Notes under the pieces: model-generated | What the model saw: only the letters and a program-made list of their open reading frames with translations | What the model was told of the DNA's origin: nothing | The model's database searches: none | Translations under genes and position numbers: made by a program | Shown here: piece by piece, positions 23,995 through 31,946 of the stretch | Layout: each line of letters starts with the position of its first letter | Position numbering within the stretch: the first letter of the stretch is position 1 | Assembly: GCF_013114595.1 (NCBI RefSeq) | Contig: NZ_VTXE01000031.1 | Span: 1-54,488 of the forward strand | Source: Vibrio sp. 99-8-1 | Lineage (GTDB): Bacteria; Pseudomonadota; Gammaproteobacteria; Enterobacterales; Vibrionaceae | Reading direction: 5' to 3' | Length of the DNA stretch: 54,488 nt

Positions 23995-24393
23995 ATGACC
24001 TCATTAACTCGATACACTCTCTTATCACTCATTGCCGTATTTCTTTTCGGTTGCAGCGGCAATACCGATAAACAACGCCAAATTGAAGCGATCGCTCAGC
24101 ATCGAGCAACAACGCTATCCAATAGCTTACCTATTGAGCACGGCCCCTTAACCATTATGCAAGCGAAAGCCGTTGGAAACAGTGTTCAGCTTATGATGAT
24201 ATATAATGGTGAGGCGGCATCATCTGCTCAGCAGCTGCTTGAAGGAAGCATTCGTTACTATTGCAATAACTCTGAAGTGAAGGCAAATCTTGTACACGGC
24301 GTAATCTACAATATTAAGTTACGCAGTCCGCGAGGAAAATTACTGGCTGAAAGAGTGATAACTGAGAACAGTTGCGCTAAAAAAGCAGAGTAA
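23995..24393 (+). CDS. aspS: AspS-type pilotin lipoprotein of the type II secretion system (GspS-beta)
   Basis: A 132-residue lipoprotein: hydrophobic signal 'YTLLSLIAVFLFGC' with the lipobox FGC at C20, so it should be lipidated and reach the outer membrane. The mature part follows the AspS/YghG pattern: a helix ending 'LSNSLPIEHGPLTIMQA', strands 'NSVQLMMIY', a helix ending 'RYYCNNSEVKANLVHGVIYNIKL' and a final strand with 'NSC', giving the two cysteines that form the family disulfide. AspS pilots secretin GspD to the outer membrane in vibrios. It is not next to a gsp operon here but sits one base after yciI, as I recall for V. cholerae. A terminator follows. Confidence 0.82.
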   Translation: MTSLTRYTLLSLIAVFLFGCSGNTDKQRQIEAIAQHRATTLSNSLPIEHGPLTIMQAKAVGNSVQLMMIYNGEAASSAQQLLEGSIRYYCNNSEVKANLVHGVIYNIKLRSPRGKLLAERVITENSCAKKAE

Positions 24394-24410
24394 TCACACA
24401 CCAATTAATA

Positions 24411-24437
24411 GGAGCACTATCCGTGCTCCTTCAATTA
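24411..24437 (+). terminator. Terminator after the pilotin gene
   Basis: GGAGCAC (24411-24417) pairs with GTGCTCC (24423-24429), loop TATCC, followed by TTCAATTATT. It closes the yciA-yciI-aspS unit 18 bp after the stop. Confidence 0.82.
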
Positions 24438-24559
24438 TTGCTACCTTTTATATATCCATATAAATATTTTCATTCATAATGAATAGAAAGCGTATGATGT
24501 CCGGTCTACTGGGTAACATTGACGTTTTGTCATTAAAATGCAACTTTGAAAGGAAGCTT

Positions 24560-25705
24560 ATGAAGAAAATAGCACTACTCGCCACTGCAATTGTTGGTTT
24601 ATCCTCTACCGTCGCCTATGCGTCCGATTGGCAACAAATAACAGACAAAGCTGAAGGCCAAACTGTCTATTTTCATGCGTGGGGCGGAAGCCAAGAGATC
24701 AACGCTTATTTGAAATGGACGGGTAACCAACTTAAGCAAAAATATGACATTAATTTTAAGCATGTCAAAGTCACGGACATTGCAAAAACCACCTCACAAC
24801 TGATTGCAGAGAAAACTGCTGGTAAGTTAGAGAATGGCAGCGTTGACATGGTATGGATTAACGGTGAAAACTTTAAGTCCATGAAGAATAATGAGCTTTT
24901 ATACGGCCCTTTTGTAGAAAAGCTACCTAGCTGGAAGTACGTTGATAAATCTCTACCTGTCGATAGCGATTTTTCAGAGCCAACTGATGGTCTCGAAGCA
25001 CCATGGGGAGTTGGACAACTGGTCTTTATTCATGACAGTAAAACACTCAGCAATCCACCAGCATCATTTTCTGAGCTTCTTAGTTACAGCAAAGCGTTCC
25101 CGAATCGCATTAGTTACCCTAAACCACCAGAGTTTCACGGAACCAGTTTTCTTAAAGCACTGCTAATTGAGCTTACCAGTAGTGACCCCTCTCTTTATAA
25201 GCCCGTTAACCAACAAGATTTTGATATCATAACCAAACCGTTGTGGGACTATTTAGATCAACTGCACCAGTCGGCATGGCGTGAAGGTAAACAGTTTCCG
25301 GCTAGCTCATCTGAAATGGTTCAACTATTAGATGATAGACAGCTTGATTTAAGTATTACTTTTAATCCTAACGCTGTCTTCTCAGCACAAAACAGTGGCA
25401 AATTGGCACCGTCAACTAAGACTTATGCCATGGATGCGGGTGCTTTATCGAATATCCATTTCTTAGCCATTCCATTTAATGCCAACGCGAAAGAAGCGGC
25501 GATGGTCTCAATCAACTTTTTATTGAGCCCTGAAGCGCAGTCCCGTAAAGGCGACCTTTCAATATGGGGTGACCCCTCTGTGTTAGAGAACCAATACCTG
25601 CAAGGAACGGCAAAAGAGACTCGTTTGTTTAAGTCGCTACCAGAGCCTCACCCTAGCTGGCAAGTCGCGTTAGAAAAAGCGTGGCTAGAAAGATACGGTA
25701 ATTAG
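24560..25705 (+). CDS. ynjB: ABC transporter substrate-binding protein YnjB-like
   Basis: A 381-residue periplasmic binding protein. I start at the ATG at 24560, where AGGAAG lies 5 nt upstream and a clean signal peptide begins (MKKIALLATAIVGLSSTVAYA, cut near YAS|DW). The mature protein resembles E. coli YnjB: 'GQTVYFHAWGGSQEINAYLKW', 'DMVWINGENFKSMK', 'APWGVGQLVFIHDS', 'NRISYPKPPEFHGTSFLK'. First gene of ynjBCD-ynjF. Ligand unknown for the family. A 6-3-6 inverted repeat (24469-24483, TTCATTCATAATGAA) lies in the leader and may be an operator. Confidence 0.9.
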   Translation: MKKIALLATAIVGLSSTVAYASDWQQITDKAEGQTVYFHAWGGSQEINAYLKWTGNQLKQKYDINFKHVKVTDIAKTTSQLIAEKTAGKLENGSVDMVWINGENFKSMKNNELLYGPFVEKLPSWKYVDKSLPVDSDFSEPTDGLEAPWGVGQLVFIHDSKTLSNPPASFSELLSYSKAFPNRISYPKPPEFHGTSFLKALLIELTSSDPSLYKPVNQQDFDIITKPLWDYLDQLHQSAWREGKQFPASSSEMVQLLDDRQLDLSITFNPNAVFSAQNSGKLAPSTKTYAMDAGALSNIHFLAIPFNANAKEAAMVSINFLLSPEAQSRKGDLSIWGDPSVLENQYLQGTAKETRLFKSLPEPHPSWQVALEKAWLERYGN

Positions 25706-25716
25706 TTGTCATTACT

Positions 25717-27405
25717 ATGCTAAGAGCGGCTTATCTACTTCTCATTGTCGTGTGCATCTTGCCTATCGTTCCCGGAGCGATAGGCGTTGTGCTATCTTCA
25801 CTAGGTTATCTGCCGCCAATTGGTTTAACCACCGTCTCATTTGATGGTTTTGCTGCGGTATTCAGTTGGAGTGCGGTGTGGAAATCGATTTCACTCACCT
25901 TGAGCAGTACAATACTAAGCAGTGTTATAAGCTGCTTTCTGGCATTTTCGATTATTCAAGGTGCTTGGCATAGTAAGTTTTGGCGCATCATAGAGAAGTC
26001 CCTTGCACCACTGCTCGCCATGCCGCATGTTGCCTTTGCCATTGGTTTTGCATTTCTGTTCTCGCCAACCGGTCTGTTTTCTCGCCTATTTGATACACTG
26101 TTTGAATTAGATTCTATCTCGTTCTTAGTGAAAGACTCGTTTGGTATTGGTTTATCTTTAGCACTTGCGTTAAAAGAAGTGCCCTTTTTGCTGTTAATGA
26201 GCATCCCAATACTAAAGCAACTGAAAATCGATCAGTTAGCAAAAGTCACCACCAGTTTAGGCTATGCGCCTGCACAGTTTTGGTGGAAATGCATCTTTCC
26301 ACAATGGCTGGTTAAAATCCGTTTTCCACTTATTGCCATTATTGCCTATAGCGCCTCAGTGGTAGATCTAAGTTTGATTCTGGGCCCAACTAATCCGCCG
26401 ACATTTGCCGTTCTAGTGTGGCAGTGGTTCTCGGAACCAGATTTATCACTGTTCCCAAGAGCGGGGGCAGGTGCTGTGATTTTGTTCTGCCTCTGCTGCC
26501 TTTTAATTGCTTTATTAAGGTTCATTGAGTGGTTCGTTATCCAGCATAAAAGAGAGTGGCAGTACTCTGGGCGTAGCGGAAAAATGCTGTCAGGAAAAAA
26601 CAGTTTCTCGCTACTTTTGTTGATCAATATTTTAATCGTTCCAATCACTCTGCTTTGGTCTTTTGCCGGACGGTGGCGCTTTCCAGATATTGTTCCAAGC
26701 CAGTTCACCACAAGGTTCTGGACAACCGAGTGGGCGTCAATATGGCCAACCATCAGCGACAGCTTTTTATTGGCATTTGTCTCTGCAACGTTAGCGCTAT
26801 TTTTTGCTCTGATTGCTCAGGAGTACCAAAAGAAGCATCATGTGCACATTCCTAAGCTTTTAATTGCGATTCCGATACTGGTTCCTCAACTCTCTCTACT
26901 GTTCGGTATCCAAGTTGCCACCTTATACGTAGATAGCAATAACTATCTGCTTTGGGTTATCTGGTCGCATATATTCTTTGCTTTTCCCTATGTTTTCTTA
27001 GCGCTAGACGGCCCTTGGCAGAGCTATGATGATGGCTACAGCAAGACGGCATTAAGTTTAGGCAAGTCTCCTTTTTATGTATGGCTAAAAATCAAAGCCA
27101 CCATTCTATTTCCTGCCATTATGTTTGCTTGGGCAACAGGGGCAAGTGTTAGCTTAGCGCAATATTTGCCGACATTAATGTTAGGTGCTGGACGCATATC
27201 AACCATTACAACAGAGGCCGTCGCACTGTCGAGTGGTTTTGACCGACGAGTAACCTCTATTTATGCTTTATGGCAAGCATTGTTGCCGTTACTCTTTTTT
27301 AGCATCGCTTTTTTGCTAAGCAGAGTTAAAAACTTATCTTTCTCAAACCATAATAGGAAACCAATAACCAGTGGCTCTTATTCTAAAAAACCTCGTCATC
27401 TATAA
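25717..27405 (+). CDS. ynjC: ABC transporter permease YnjC-like, double-domain
   Basis: A 562-residue inner-membrane protein with two fused BPD_transp_1 permease halves, about six helices each, as in iron/thiamine-type permeases. EAA-like loops facing the ATPase are visible in both halves: 'KVTTSLGYAPAQFWWKCIFPQW' (about 175-197) and 'KTALSLGKSPFYVWLKIKATILFP' (about 443-466). It starts 11 bp after ynjB and overlaps ynjD by 35 bp. Since it has both halves, one copy per transporter is enough with a YnjD dimer. Confidence 0.92.
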   Translation: MLRAAYLLLIVVCILPIVPGAIGVVLSSLGYLPPIGLTTVSFDGFAAVFSWSAVWKSISLTLSSTILSSVISCFLAFSIIQGAWHSKFWRIIEKSLAPLLAMPHVAFAIGFAFLFSPTGLFSRLFDTLFELDSISFLVKDSFGIGLSLALALKEVPFLLLMSIPILKQLKIDQLAKVTTSLGYAPAQFWWKCIFPQWLVKIRFPLIAIIAYSASVVDLSLILGPTNPPTFAVLVWQWFSEPDLSLFPRAGAGAVILFCLCCLLIALLRFIEWFVIQHKREWQYSGRSGKMLSGKNSFSLLLLINILIVPITLLWSFAGRWRFPDIVPSQFTTRFWTTEWASIWPTISDSFLLAFVSATLALFFALIAQEYQKKHHVHIPKLLIAIPILVPQLSLLFGIQVATLYVDSNNYLLWVIWSHIFFAFPYVFLALDGPWQSYDDGYSKTALSLGKSPFYVWLKIKATILFPAIMFAWATGASVSLAQYLPTLMLGAGRISTITTEAVALSSGFDRRVTSIYALWQALLPLLFFSIAFLLSRVKNLSFSNHNRKPITSGSYSKKPRHL

Positions 27406-28021
27406 TCGAGAAAAAAATGCCCTATTTGATCCCATTAGCTTTCAGGTTAATCCGGGAGAGACATTAACCTTAATGGGGCCAAGTGGTTGTGGTAAATCGA
27501 CTCTGTTAAGTGCCATAGCTGGTCACTTAAATGATGAGTTTTGTTATCAAGGTTCTCTATCCCTGAATGAACAAACACTCGACGACAAGCCAGCACATAG
27601 TCGAGATGTGGGTATCTTGTTTCAAGACGACCTGCTGTTCCCTCACCTATCTGTTTGGGAAAACCTTGCTTTTGCCCTACCCAACTCGGTAAAAAAAGAG
27701 CAGCGTAAACAGCAAGCGCTGCAAGCTCTGCAAACGATTCATTTACATAAACTGGCCGACGCTAAGCCAGATCAGTTATCTGGTGGGCAGCGTGCCAGGG
27801 TTAGCTTATTACGAATGTTACTGGCAAAGCCTAAAGCCATTCTTTTGGATGAACCTTTTAGTAAACTCGATAAAGAGTTAAGAGAGCAATTTCGAGACTG
27901 GGTGTTTGAGCAGATAACACAAGCACAAGTTCCAGCGCTGTTGGTTACGCATGATAGTTCAGATGTTCCGCAATCAAGTCGCTGTCTCGTTTGGCCTTGG
28001 AGGGATGAAAATGCTGGATAG
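27371..28021 (+). CDS. ynjD: ABC transporter ATP-binding protein YnjD-like
   Basis: A 216-residue ATPase for the YnjBC importer. Walker A 'GPSGCGKST' (about 36-44), Q-loop 'LFQDDLLFPHLS', signature 'LSGGQRARVSLLRMLL', Walker B 'AILLDEPFSKLD' and H-loop 'LLVTHDSSDV' are all intact. The start is a GTG at 27371, inside the 3' end of ynjC. It overlaps the ynjF start by 11 bases. Confidence 0.93.
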   Translation: MALILKNLVIYNREKNALFDPISFQVNPGETLTLMGPSGCGKSTLLSAIAGHLNDEFCYQGSLSLNEQTLDDKPAHSRDVGILFQDDLLFPHLSVWENLAFALPNSVKKEQRKQQALQALQTIHLHKLADAKPDQLSGGQRARVSLLRMLLAKPKAILLDEPFSKLDKELREQFRDWVFEQITQAQVPALLVTHDSSDVPQSSRCLVWPWRDENAG

Positions 28022-28658
28022 ATTTGCTATTCAAGTGATTCGCTCACCTCTGGCAATGTGTGCCAAGGTGATTGATCGTGCTGGTATTTCCGCTAATCAA
28101 ATTACTCTGGCGGGATTTGTCATCGGCTGCTTGGCACTGCCTGCCTTGTACTTCCATTACTACTCAATCGCTCTGCTATTTATCATTTTAAATCGGATCT
28201 TTGATGGTTTAGATGGTGCAATCGCACGTATTCAAGGAATTACCGATTCTGGTGGCTTTCTAGATATCAGTTTGGATTTTCTCTTTTACTCACTGATCCC
28301 ATTTGGCTTTGTGTTGGCAGATCCAGAAATGAATGCCGTAGCGGGAAGCTTTCTCATTTTTGCATTTATTGGCACCGGCTCTAGCTTTCTGGCATTTGCG
28401 GTTATGGCAGGCAAACGGGAAATAGATAATCCCGTCTACAAGAATAAGTCTCTGTACTATATGAGTGGGCTAACAGAGGGCACGGAAACCATCAGCTGCT
28501 TTATCCTGTTTTGTCTTTTTCCTGCTCATTTCTCCGTCATCGCGTACGTATTTGGCTTAATGTGTTGGTTTACCACTATCAACCGAATCTGGGCTGGTTT
28601 TACAACCTTAAAAGATATTGAGCAGAGAGATGAACAACAAAGTCACGGTATGAGTTAG
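28011..28658 (+). CDS. ynjF: CDP-alcohol phosphatidyltransferase family protein YnjF-like
   Basis: A 215-residue membrane enzyme of the CDP-alcohol phosphatidyltransferase superfamily, the same fold as PgsA at 3408. The motif 'DGLDGAIARIQGITDSGG' continuing to 'FLDISLD' supplies all four aspartates, with seven rather than eight residues between AR and G. About five or six TM helices. I chose the ATG at 28011: GGAGGG lies 6 nt before it, while the ATG at 28005 touches that site. Overlaps ynjD, so it belongs to the same operon; the alcohol substrate is unknown. In E. coli ynjE lies between ynjD and ynjF; here it is absent. Confidence 0.88.
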   Translation: MLDRFAIQVIRSPLAMCAKVIDRAGISANQITLAGFVIGCLALPALYFHYYSIALLFIILNRIFDGLDGAIARIQGITDSGGFLDISLDFLFYSLIPFGFVLADPEMNAVAGSFLIFAFIGTGSSFLAFAVMAGKREIDNPVYKNKSLYYMSGLTEGTETISCFILFCLFPAHFSVIAYVFGLMCWFTTINRIWAGFTTLKDIEQRDEQQSHGMS

Positions 28659-28683
28659 AGACAGAGACAGAGACAGAGACAGA
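28657..28683 (+). repeat. Short tandem repeat (AGAGAC)4.5
   Basis: Four and a half copies of AGAGAC starting in the ynjF stop codon. A hexamer run like this is prone to length change by slipped-strand pairing; because it lies after the stop it would not alter the protein. A 7-bp hairpin CGTAAAT/ATTTACG follows at 28691-28709. Confidence 0.9.
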
Positions 28684-28739
28684 ATGATGACGTAAATAGG
28701 AGATTTACGCCATCAAATAGATGTTTATAGAAGATGCGG

Positions 28740-29963
28740 CTATTTACGCGCAACGTTTTCTGCGATTTTTACAATAACGTCAACCGCTTGCTTCATGCCA
28801 TTAATGGTAATAAATTCATGGATACCATGAAAATTATAACCTCCGGTAAAGATATTAGGGCAAGGTAATCCCATAAAGGAGAGTCTTGCTCCATCGGTTC
28901 CACCTCGAATAGGCACGATATCAGGCTCGACTCCACACTCTAACATCGACTGTTTGGCAAACTCGATGATATGTGGATGTGGCTCCACCATCTCTTTCAT
29001 ATTGAAGTAACTATCATTAATCTCGACGCTAACACTTCCCTTATCTAGCGTGGCGTTCAACTCATCAACTTTGCGGCTGATAAACTGTTTACGCTGCTCA
29101 AGACCATCACGTTCAAAATCACGAATGATGTATTGTAGCTCTGTTTTGGCAATGCCCGATTTAATAGAGGTTAAATGATAAAACCCTTGGTAACCATCTG
29201 TGCATTCCGGTGTTTCTTCACTAGGCATAGACAATTGGAAACGTGCAGCAATATTCATTGAATTAACCAAGGTGTCTTTTGCCGTACCGGGATGAACACT
29301 CACGCCGTGACAGATAACATTGGCGCTGCTGGCGTTAAAGTTTTCATACTCTAGTTCACCAATTGAGCCACCATCAATAGTATAAGCCCACTCAGCGGCA
29401 AATTTTTCCACATCAAACAGGTCTGCACCTCGACCAATCTCTTCGTCTGGTGTAAAGCCAATGCAGATGTCGCCATGGCGAATTTCTGGATGAGCCATTA
29501 AGTACTCGACCGCCGTTAAAATCTCGGCAATACCGGCCTTATTGTCTGCCCCTAATAAGGTCGTTCCATCCGTGGTAATCAGGTCGTGGCCATGTAAGTC
29601 ATTCAATTGAGGATATTGAGTTGGCGACAGTTTCTCACCACTATTACCCAAAGCAATCTCCCCACCTTGATAGTTGTTAATGATCTGAGGGCGAACATTT
29701 TTCCCTGACTCATCAGGTGCGGTATCCATGTGAGCAATAAAGCCAATGGCAGGAACCTGATCACCACAATTAGATGGCAGCTTCGCCATAAGATAGCCAT
29801 TGTCATCCAAACTGACGGATGTTAACCCTAATGACTCCATTTCTAATTTTAATTGTTCTGCAAGTTCCAACTGCCCTTCACTACTCGGGCATTGACTATT
29901 ATCACTGTTCGATTTTGTATCTACCGCAACATAACGTAAAAAACGCTCTACTAAATTTTCCAT
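28740..29963 (-). CDS. pepT: Peptidase T (tripeptide aminopeptidase)
   Basis: A 407-residue M20-family zinc aminopeptidase cutting N-terminal residues from tripeptides (E. coli PepT is 408 aa). Metal and catalytic motifs: 'GFIAHMDTAPD' (about 73-83), 'LLGADNKAGI' with a bridging aspartate, 'GFTPDEEIGRGAD' with the catalytic glutamate, 'IDGGSIGELEYENFNA' and 'GGYNFHGIHEF' with the last zinc histidine. AGAGGAAATA is just before the ATG. It is convergent with ynjF. Confidence 0.97.
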   Translation of the reverse strand: MENLVERFLRYVAVDTKSNSDNSQCPSSEGQLELAEQLKLEMESLGLTSVSLDDNGYLMAKLPSNCGDQVPAIGFIAHMDTAPDESGKNVRPQIINNYQGGEIALGNSGEKLSPTQYPQLNDLHGHDLITTDGTTLLGADNKAGIAEILTAVEYLMAHPEIRHGDICIGFTPDEEIGRGADLFDVEKFAAEWAYTIDGGSIGELEYENFNASSANVICHGVSVHPGTAKDTLVNSMNIAARFQLSMPSEETPECTDGYQGFYHLTSIKSGIAKTELQYIIRDFERDGLEQRKQFISRKVDELNATLDKGSVSVEINDSYFNMKEMVEPHPHIIEFAKQSMLECGVEPDIVPIRGGTDGARLSFMGLPCPNIFTGGYNFHGIHEFITINGMKQAVDVIVKIAENVARK

Positions 29964-30036
29964 TATTTCCTCTTATTTTATTTACTTTAACGTGATTAAA
30001 CGTCAAAAGTGTCTCATTCAGCGACAGACGCGCACC

Positions 30037-30138
30037 CTAGCCAGCAAAATTGATCATCTTAATCAGTGCTTCGATACGTCCATCTTTATTAACCCGGCAT
30101 GGATAGTTGAGGACTGATTTCGCCCTCTCGTCACCCAT
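30037..30138 (-). CDS. Possible 33-residue small protein downstream of the methyltransferase gene
   Basis: An ATG 5 nt after the stop of the methyltransferase gene opens a 33-codon frame: MGDERAKSVLNYPCRVNKDG continuing to RIEALIKMINFAG and TAG. The composition is protein-like (amphipathic, balanced charge) and its position suggests translational coupling, but there is no clear ribosome site of its own and I do not recognise the family. It could be chance. The rest of the 180-bp gap to pepT shows nothing. Confidence 0.3.
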   Translation of the reverse strand: MGDERAKSVLNYPCRVNKDGRIEALIKMINFAG

Positions 30139-30143
30139 TGAGA

Positions 30144-31076
30144 TTATTTAAATACCAATACTTTTAAGCTGGCGTTTTCATCAACATCAGCAAATTCAGC
30201 GGGGTTTTCTAATCGATACTGGTAGCTCAGCTGCGGTGCTTCTAACTGCATTGAGTCAATCAAAAAATCAGGGGTCACACTAGGCGAGTTAACACAGGCT
30301 AATACTTCGCCATTTTCAGTCATTAGTTCAGGCAAACGTCTTAATATTTTTTTGTAGTCTTTGGTTAAAGCAAAACTGCCTTTTTGAAATGATGGCGGGT
30401 CAATAACGATTATGTCATAAGGGCCACTCTTGCGGATTTTCCCCCAAGATTTAAATATATCGTGAGCCATAAAACGGACTTTATTCAAGTCATGATGATT
30501 TAGACGGTGGTTCTCACGGCCTTTATTCAATGACGCTTTTGCCATATCCACATTCACCACTTGATCTGCACCACCTTCAATAGCCGCTACAGAAAAACCG
30601 CAGGTATAAGCGAACAAGTTCAACACGTTCTTGTTATGACTTCTTTCTTGCAACCATTCCCGCCCTAATCGCATATCTAAGAACAGACCAAGATTCTGAT
30701 TTCTTCCTAAATCTAACTGATATTTAAGGCCGTTTTCTATTCCAATAGGGTGGCTTTCGACGTCATCAAAAACAACTTGCGACGGCGCACCATTCTCATA
30801 ACGGTGTTGGAGCAAAATTGACTTGCCAAGTTTCTCTTGCCATAACGCGGTTTTGGCTAATGCTTCTAGCGACTGAAGCAAGGTTTGCAGAAACAGCTCA
30901 TCGACAGGTTTAAATAGTGCAACAACTAAGTGGCCTTGAAGCCAATCACACGTTAACTGCTCCAATCCCGGCCATTGCTGACCTCGGCCATGAAACAGAC
31001 GACGCAGCTCATTTGGCGTGTGTTCGAGTTGTTCAATAATATGATTATAAAAAGTTGATATTTGTTGATGATTCAT
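30144..31076 (-). CDS. Class I SAM-dependent methyltransferase, RlmI/RlmK-like
   Basis: A 310-residue probable RNA methyltransferase. A Rossmann domain of the Methyltrans_SAM type covers about 120-300: 'DMRLGREWL', motif I 'VLNLFAYTCGFSVAAIEGGA', 'VVNVDMAKASLNKGRENH', 'HDIFKSW' and motif IV 'DIIVIDPPSFQKGSFALTKDY', very like RlmI and the C-terminal part of RlmL, but without a PUA or THUMP domain. I start at the ATG at 31076, six bases after the upstream gene's stop; a longer form from 31112 would overlap that gene. Target unknown. Confidence 0.8.
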   Translation of the reverse strand: MNHQQISTFYNHIIEQLEHTPNELRRLFHGRGQQWPGLEQLTCDWLQGHLVVALFKPVDELFLQTLLQSLEALAKTALWQEKLGKSILLQHRYENGAPSQVVFDDVESHPIGIENGLKYQLDLGRNQNLGLFLDMRLGREWLQERSHNKNVLNLFAYTCGFSVAAIEGGADQVVNVDMAKASLNKGRENHRLNHHDLNKVRFMAHDIFKSWGKIRKSGPYDIIVIDPPSFQKGSFALTKDYKKILRRLPELMTENGEVLACVNSPSVTPDFLIDSMQLEAPQLSYQYRLENPAEFADVDENASLKVLVFK

Positions 31077-31081
31077 AGGAT

Positions 31082-31762
31082 TTACTTGATTTTTGGCCAA
31101 TCTAATTGCCATGGTTTATCCCACTGATTTATGCACTTTTGTGCTTCCGAAGAGAGCCATTTTTCGCCATCAGTAGGGTGTGAGATAAAACTGTAATCCA
31201 TGCCATCTAAACGAAAACGCATAGCATAGGCATGCAAATAGCCTCTATCAGTCTTAGATTTGGTATTGTAAATAGGATCACCAAGAATAGGCGAACCAAT
31301 CGAGTTTAATGCCACTCGAATTTGATGTGTTTTCCCGGTATAAGGTTTACAAATGAACCAACGTTCACCTTGTTGCCCTGTTTGAGAGAAAAACTGAGTA
31401 ATGGCCGGGTTTACATTACTTTTGAGTAGCTTCCATGATGCTCGTCGAGAACGTTCCATGTCACCAATAATGCTGCCCTGTTTCTTTTTAGGCTTGCTCT
31501 CACCAATAGCGAGATAATATTTTTCTATCTTTCTAGTGGCAAACAGTTCAGATAACTGTTTTGCTGCGTGAGAATGTTTCGCTAATAGCAGTAAGCCCGA
31601 TGTCATTTTGTCTAGACGATGAACCAGATATAGTTTGTCGCACTTAATCGCCCTTGCGACCTCACACAACAACATAGTGTCTCCATCATCTTTATGGACG
31701 CTAATCCCTTGATGTTTATTGATCACTATAAAGTCATCGTACTGATAAAGAATATCAAACAT
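31082..31762 (-). CDS. RluA-family RNA pseudouridine synthase
   Basis: A 226-residue pseudouridine synthase of the RluA family without an S4 domain. The catalytic motif is 'LVHRLDKMTSGLLLLAKHSHAAKQLSELF' in which the D of HRLD is essential; also 'FATRKIEKYYLAIG', 'PYTGKTHQIRVALNSIGSPILGDPIY' and 'YLHAYAMRF'. I start at the ATG at 31762, with AAAGGAG 9 nt before; the frame is open further upstream to 31888 but that part is not family-like. Forms an operon with the methyltransferase, which suggests a shared RNA-modification role. Target uridine not determinable. Confidence 0.87.
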   Translation of the reverse strand: MFDILYQYDDFIVINKHQGISVHKDDGDTMLLCEVARAIKCDKLYLVHRLDKMTSGLLLLAKHSHAAKQLSELFATRKIEKYYLAIGESKPKKKQGSIIGDMERSRRASWKLLKSNVNPAITQFFSQTGQQGERWFICKPYTGKTHQIRVALNSIGSPILGDPIYNTKSKTDRGYLHAYAMRFRLDGMDYSFISHPTDGEKWLSSEAQKCINQWDKPWQLDWPKIK

Positions 31763-31870
31763 AGTAGCCACTCCTTTATGGAGGCTGAGTATATACCTCT
31801 TTCTATGCATTGCGCGATATTTTCTTCTCTCGCTACATGAAAACAGCGAATAAGATGAAATAATAAACAA

Positions 31871-31903
31871 CGAAAAAGCGGGAGCCATTACTGGCTCCCG
31901 CTT
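31871..31903 (-). terminator. Terminator of the NSS transporter gene
   Basis: AAGCGGGAGCC (31876-31886) pairs perfectly with GGCTCCCGCTT (31893-31903), 6-nt loop. On the minus strand a TTTTT run follows. It lies 44 bp past the transporter stop. Confidence 0.92.
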
Positions 31904-31946
31904 ATTAATACACTCTTTATGTAATAAAGGTTTTAGCTCACGACAA

